Below are positions 5,057-5,454 of a stretch of 5,454 bases of DNA, one piece after another. Position 1 is the first letter of the stretch. Every line of letters starts with the position of its first letter. The translations under genes were made by a program, and so were the position numbers. Below the pieces are notes generated by a model. The model was given only the letters and a program-made list of their open reading frames with translations, was not told the origin of the DNA and made no database searches. Source of the stretch: Collinsella sp. (GTDB taxonomy: Bacteria > Actinomycetota > Coriobacteriia > Coriobacteriales > Coriobacteriaceae); contig JAIJJM010000168.1 in the NCBI GenBank assembly GCA_022728415.1, positions 1 through 5,454 on the forward strand. The letters run 5' to 3'.

Positions 5057-5454
5057 GTGGCCCAAGAGACGTTTAGCGATCGCCTGCGACAGGCTATGTC
5101 CGATCGCGACGTTCGACAGTCGGACGTGATTCGTGCATCGGAGATGTTCGGCAAAAAACTCGGTAAGAGTCAGATGAGCCAATATGTGAGCGGCAAGACG
5201 ATCCCGCGGCGCGATGTGGCAGAGCTGCTTGCCCGCATTTTGGAGGTCGATGTTACCTGGCTGCTCGCCGGTGACGCCGATCAAAGCGAGGCATCATCGC
5301 CCCGCAACGTTTCTAGGCCCGAACCCCATCCCTCAGCTCAAATTCCAAGGAGCACCACCATGCGTACTTTTTCTAAATCCACCAAGCTCGATAACGTCCT
5401 GTATGACGTGCGCGGTCCTGTCGTCGACGAGGCCGCCCGTATGGAGGACGAGGG
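5057..5454 (+). CDS. XRE-type helix-turn-helix domain fused in frame to an AlaA/AlaT-like aminotransferase (3' end outside window)
   Basis: One open frame of 132 codons runs off the right edge with no stop. Residues 1-73 form an XRE/Cro-type DNA-binding domain: FSDRLRQAM, recognition-helix region GKSQMSQYVSGKTIPRRD (36-53), then the family-typical VDVTWLLAGD end. Residues 74-101 are a Ser/Pro-rich linker with two AGG and two TCA codons, unlike the flanking parts. From Met102, KSTKLDNVLYDVRGPVVDEA closely matches the start of E. coli AlaA as I remember it (KSSKLENVCYDIRGPVLKEA), so the rest should be a fold-type I, PLP-dependent alanine/pyruvate transaminase. The catalytic lysine lies outside the window. 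ATG 5360 has its own ribosome binding site, so a free enzyme may be made as well. Upstream repeats suggest self-regulation. I recall database entries named bifunctional HTH/aminotransferase, so the architecture may be known but uncharacterised. Confidence 0.85.
   Translation, partial: MAQETFSDRLRQAMSDRDVRQSDVIRASEMFGKKLGKSQMSQYVSGKTIPRRDVAELLARILEVDVTWLLAGDADQSEASSPRNVSRPEPHPSAQIPRSTTMRTFSKSTKLDNVLYDVRGPVVDEAARMEDE
5347..5362 (+). promoter_or_regulatory. Internal ribosome binding site and ATG for the aminotransferase part
   Basis: AAGGAG (5347-5352) stands seven bases before ATG 5360-5362, exactly where a stand-alone AlaA-type enzyme would begin. The ATG is in frame with GTG 5057 (303 bases, 101 codons), so initiation here would yield the enzyme without its DNA-binding domain. 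The signal lies in the linker, spelled by the codons CCA AGG AGC. Confidence 0.7.

Noticed and set aside
5360..5454. A separate alaT gene starting at 5360, preceded by a stand-alone HTH gene
   Set aside because: There is no stop codon between GTG 5057 and the window end, and both parts are in the same frame. The internal start is reported as an additional initiation site rather than a separate gene.

Overview
The window looks like a stretch of chromosome from a gut actinobacterium of the class Coriobacteriia, probably Collinsella or a close relative. This is inferred from the high-GC codon use, the bile salt hydrolase that closely resembles the Bifidobacterium longum enzyme as I remember it, and the gene set. 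No marker gene fixes the species. No mobile element, tRNA, rRNA or CRISPR array was seen.

Left to right: the C-terminal half of a bile salt hydrolase gene (+ strand, start outside the window) ends at 461. It faces a KUP-type potassium transporter gene (- strand, 2772 to 541), and a strong hairpin lies between the two stop codons. Upstream of kup, on the same strand and 234 bases away, is a ten-helix DMT/EamA-family transporter (3918 to 3007). A LysR-type regulator (4037 to 4894, +) is divergent from the EamA gene across a 118-base shared control region, which is the usual layout for a LysR protein controlling its neighbour. The last gene starts at GTG 5057 and runs off the right edge.

The last gene is the most notable part. 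One uninterrupted frame encodes an XRE-type helix-turn-helix domain of about 73 residues, a Pro/Ser-rich linker, and then the N-terminus of an AlaA/AlaT-type alanine aminotransferase. The aminotransferase part has its own well-placed Shine-Dalgarno sequence and ATG inside the frame, so the gene could make both a DNA-binding fusion and a free enzyme. Directly upstream are four copies of the half-site AATTGAAC. Two form a perfect 20-base palindrome, and the three + strand copies are 42 and 31 bases apart, close to whole turns of the helix. The obvious hypothesis is an autoregulating enzyme-regulator, similar in logic to the MocR/GabR family but built on a different DNA-binding fold.

The genes do not form one pathway. 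They cover bile salt deconjugation, K+ uptake, small-molecule transport with its probable regulator, and alanine/pyruvate transamination.
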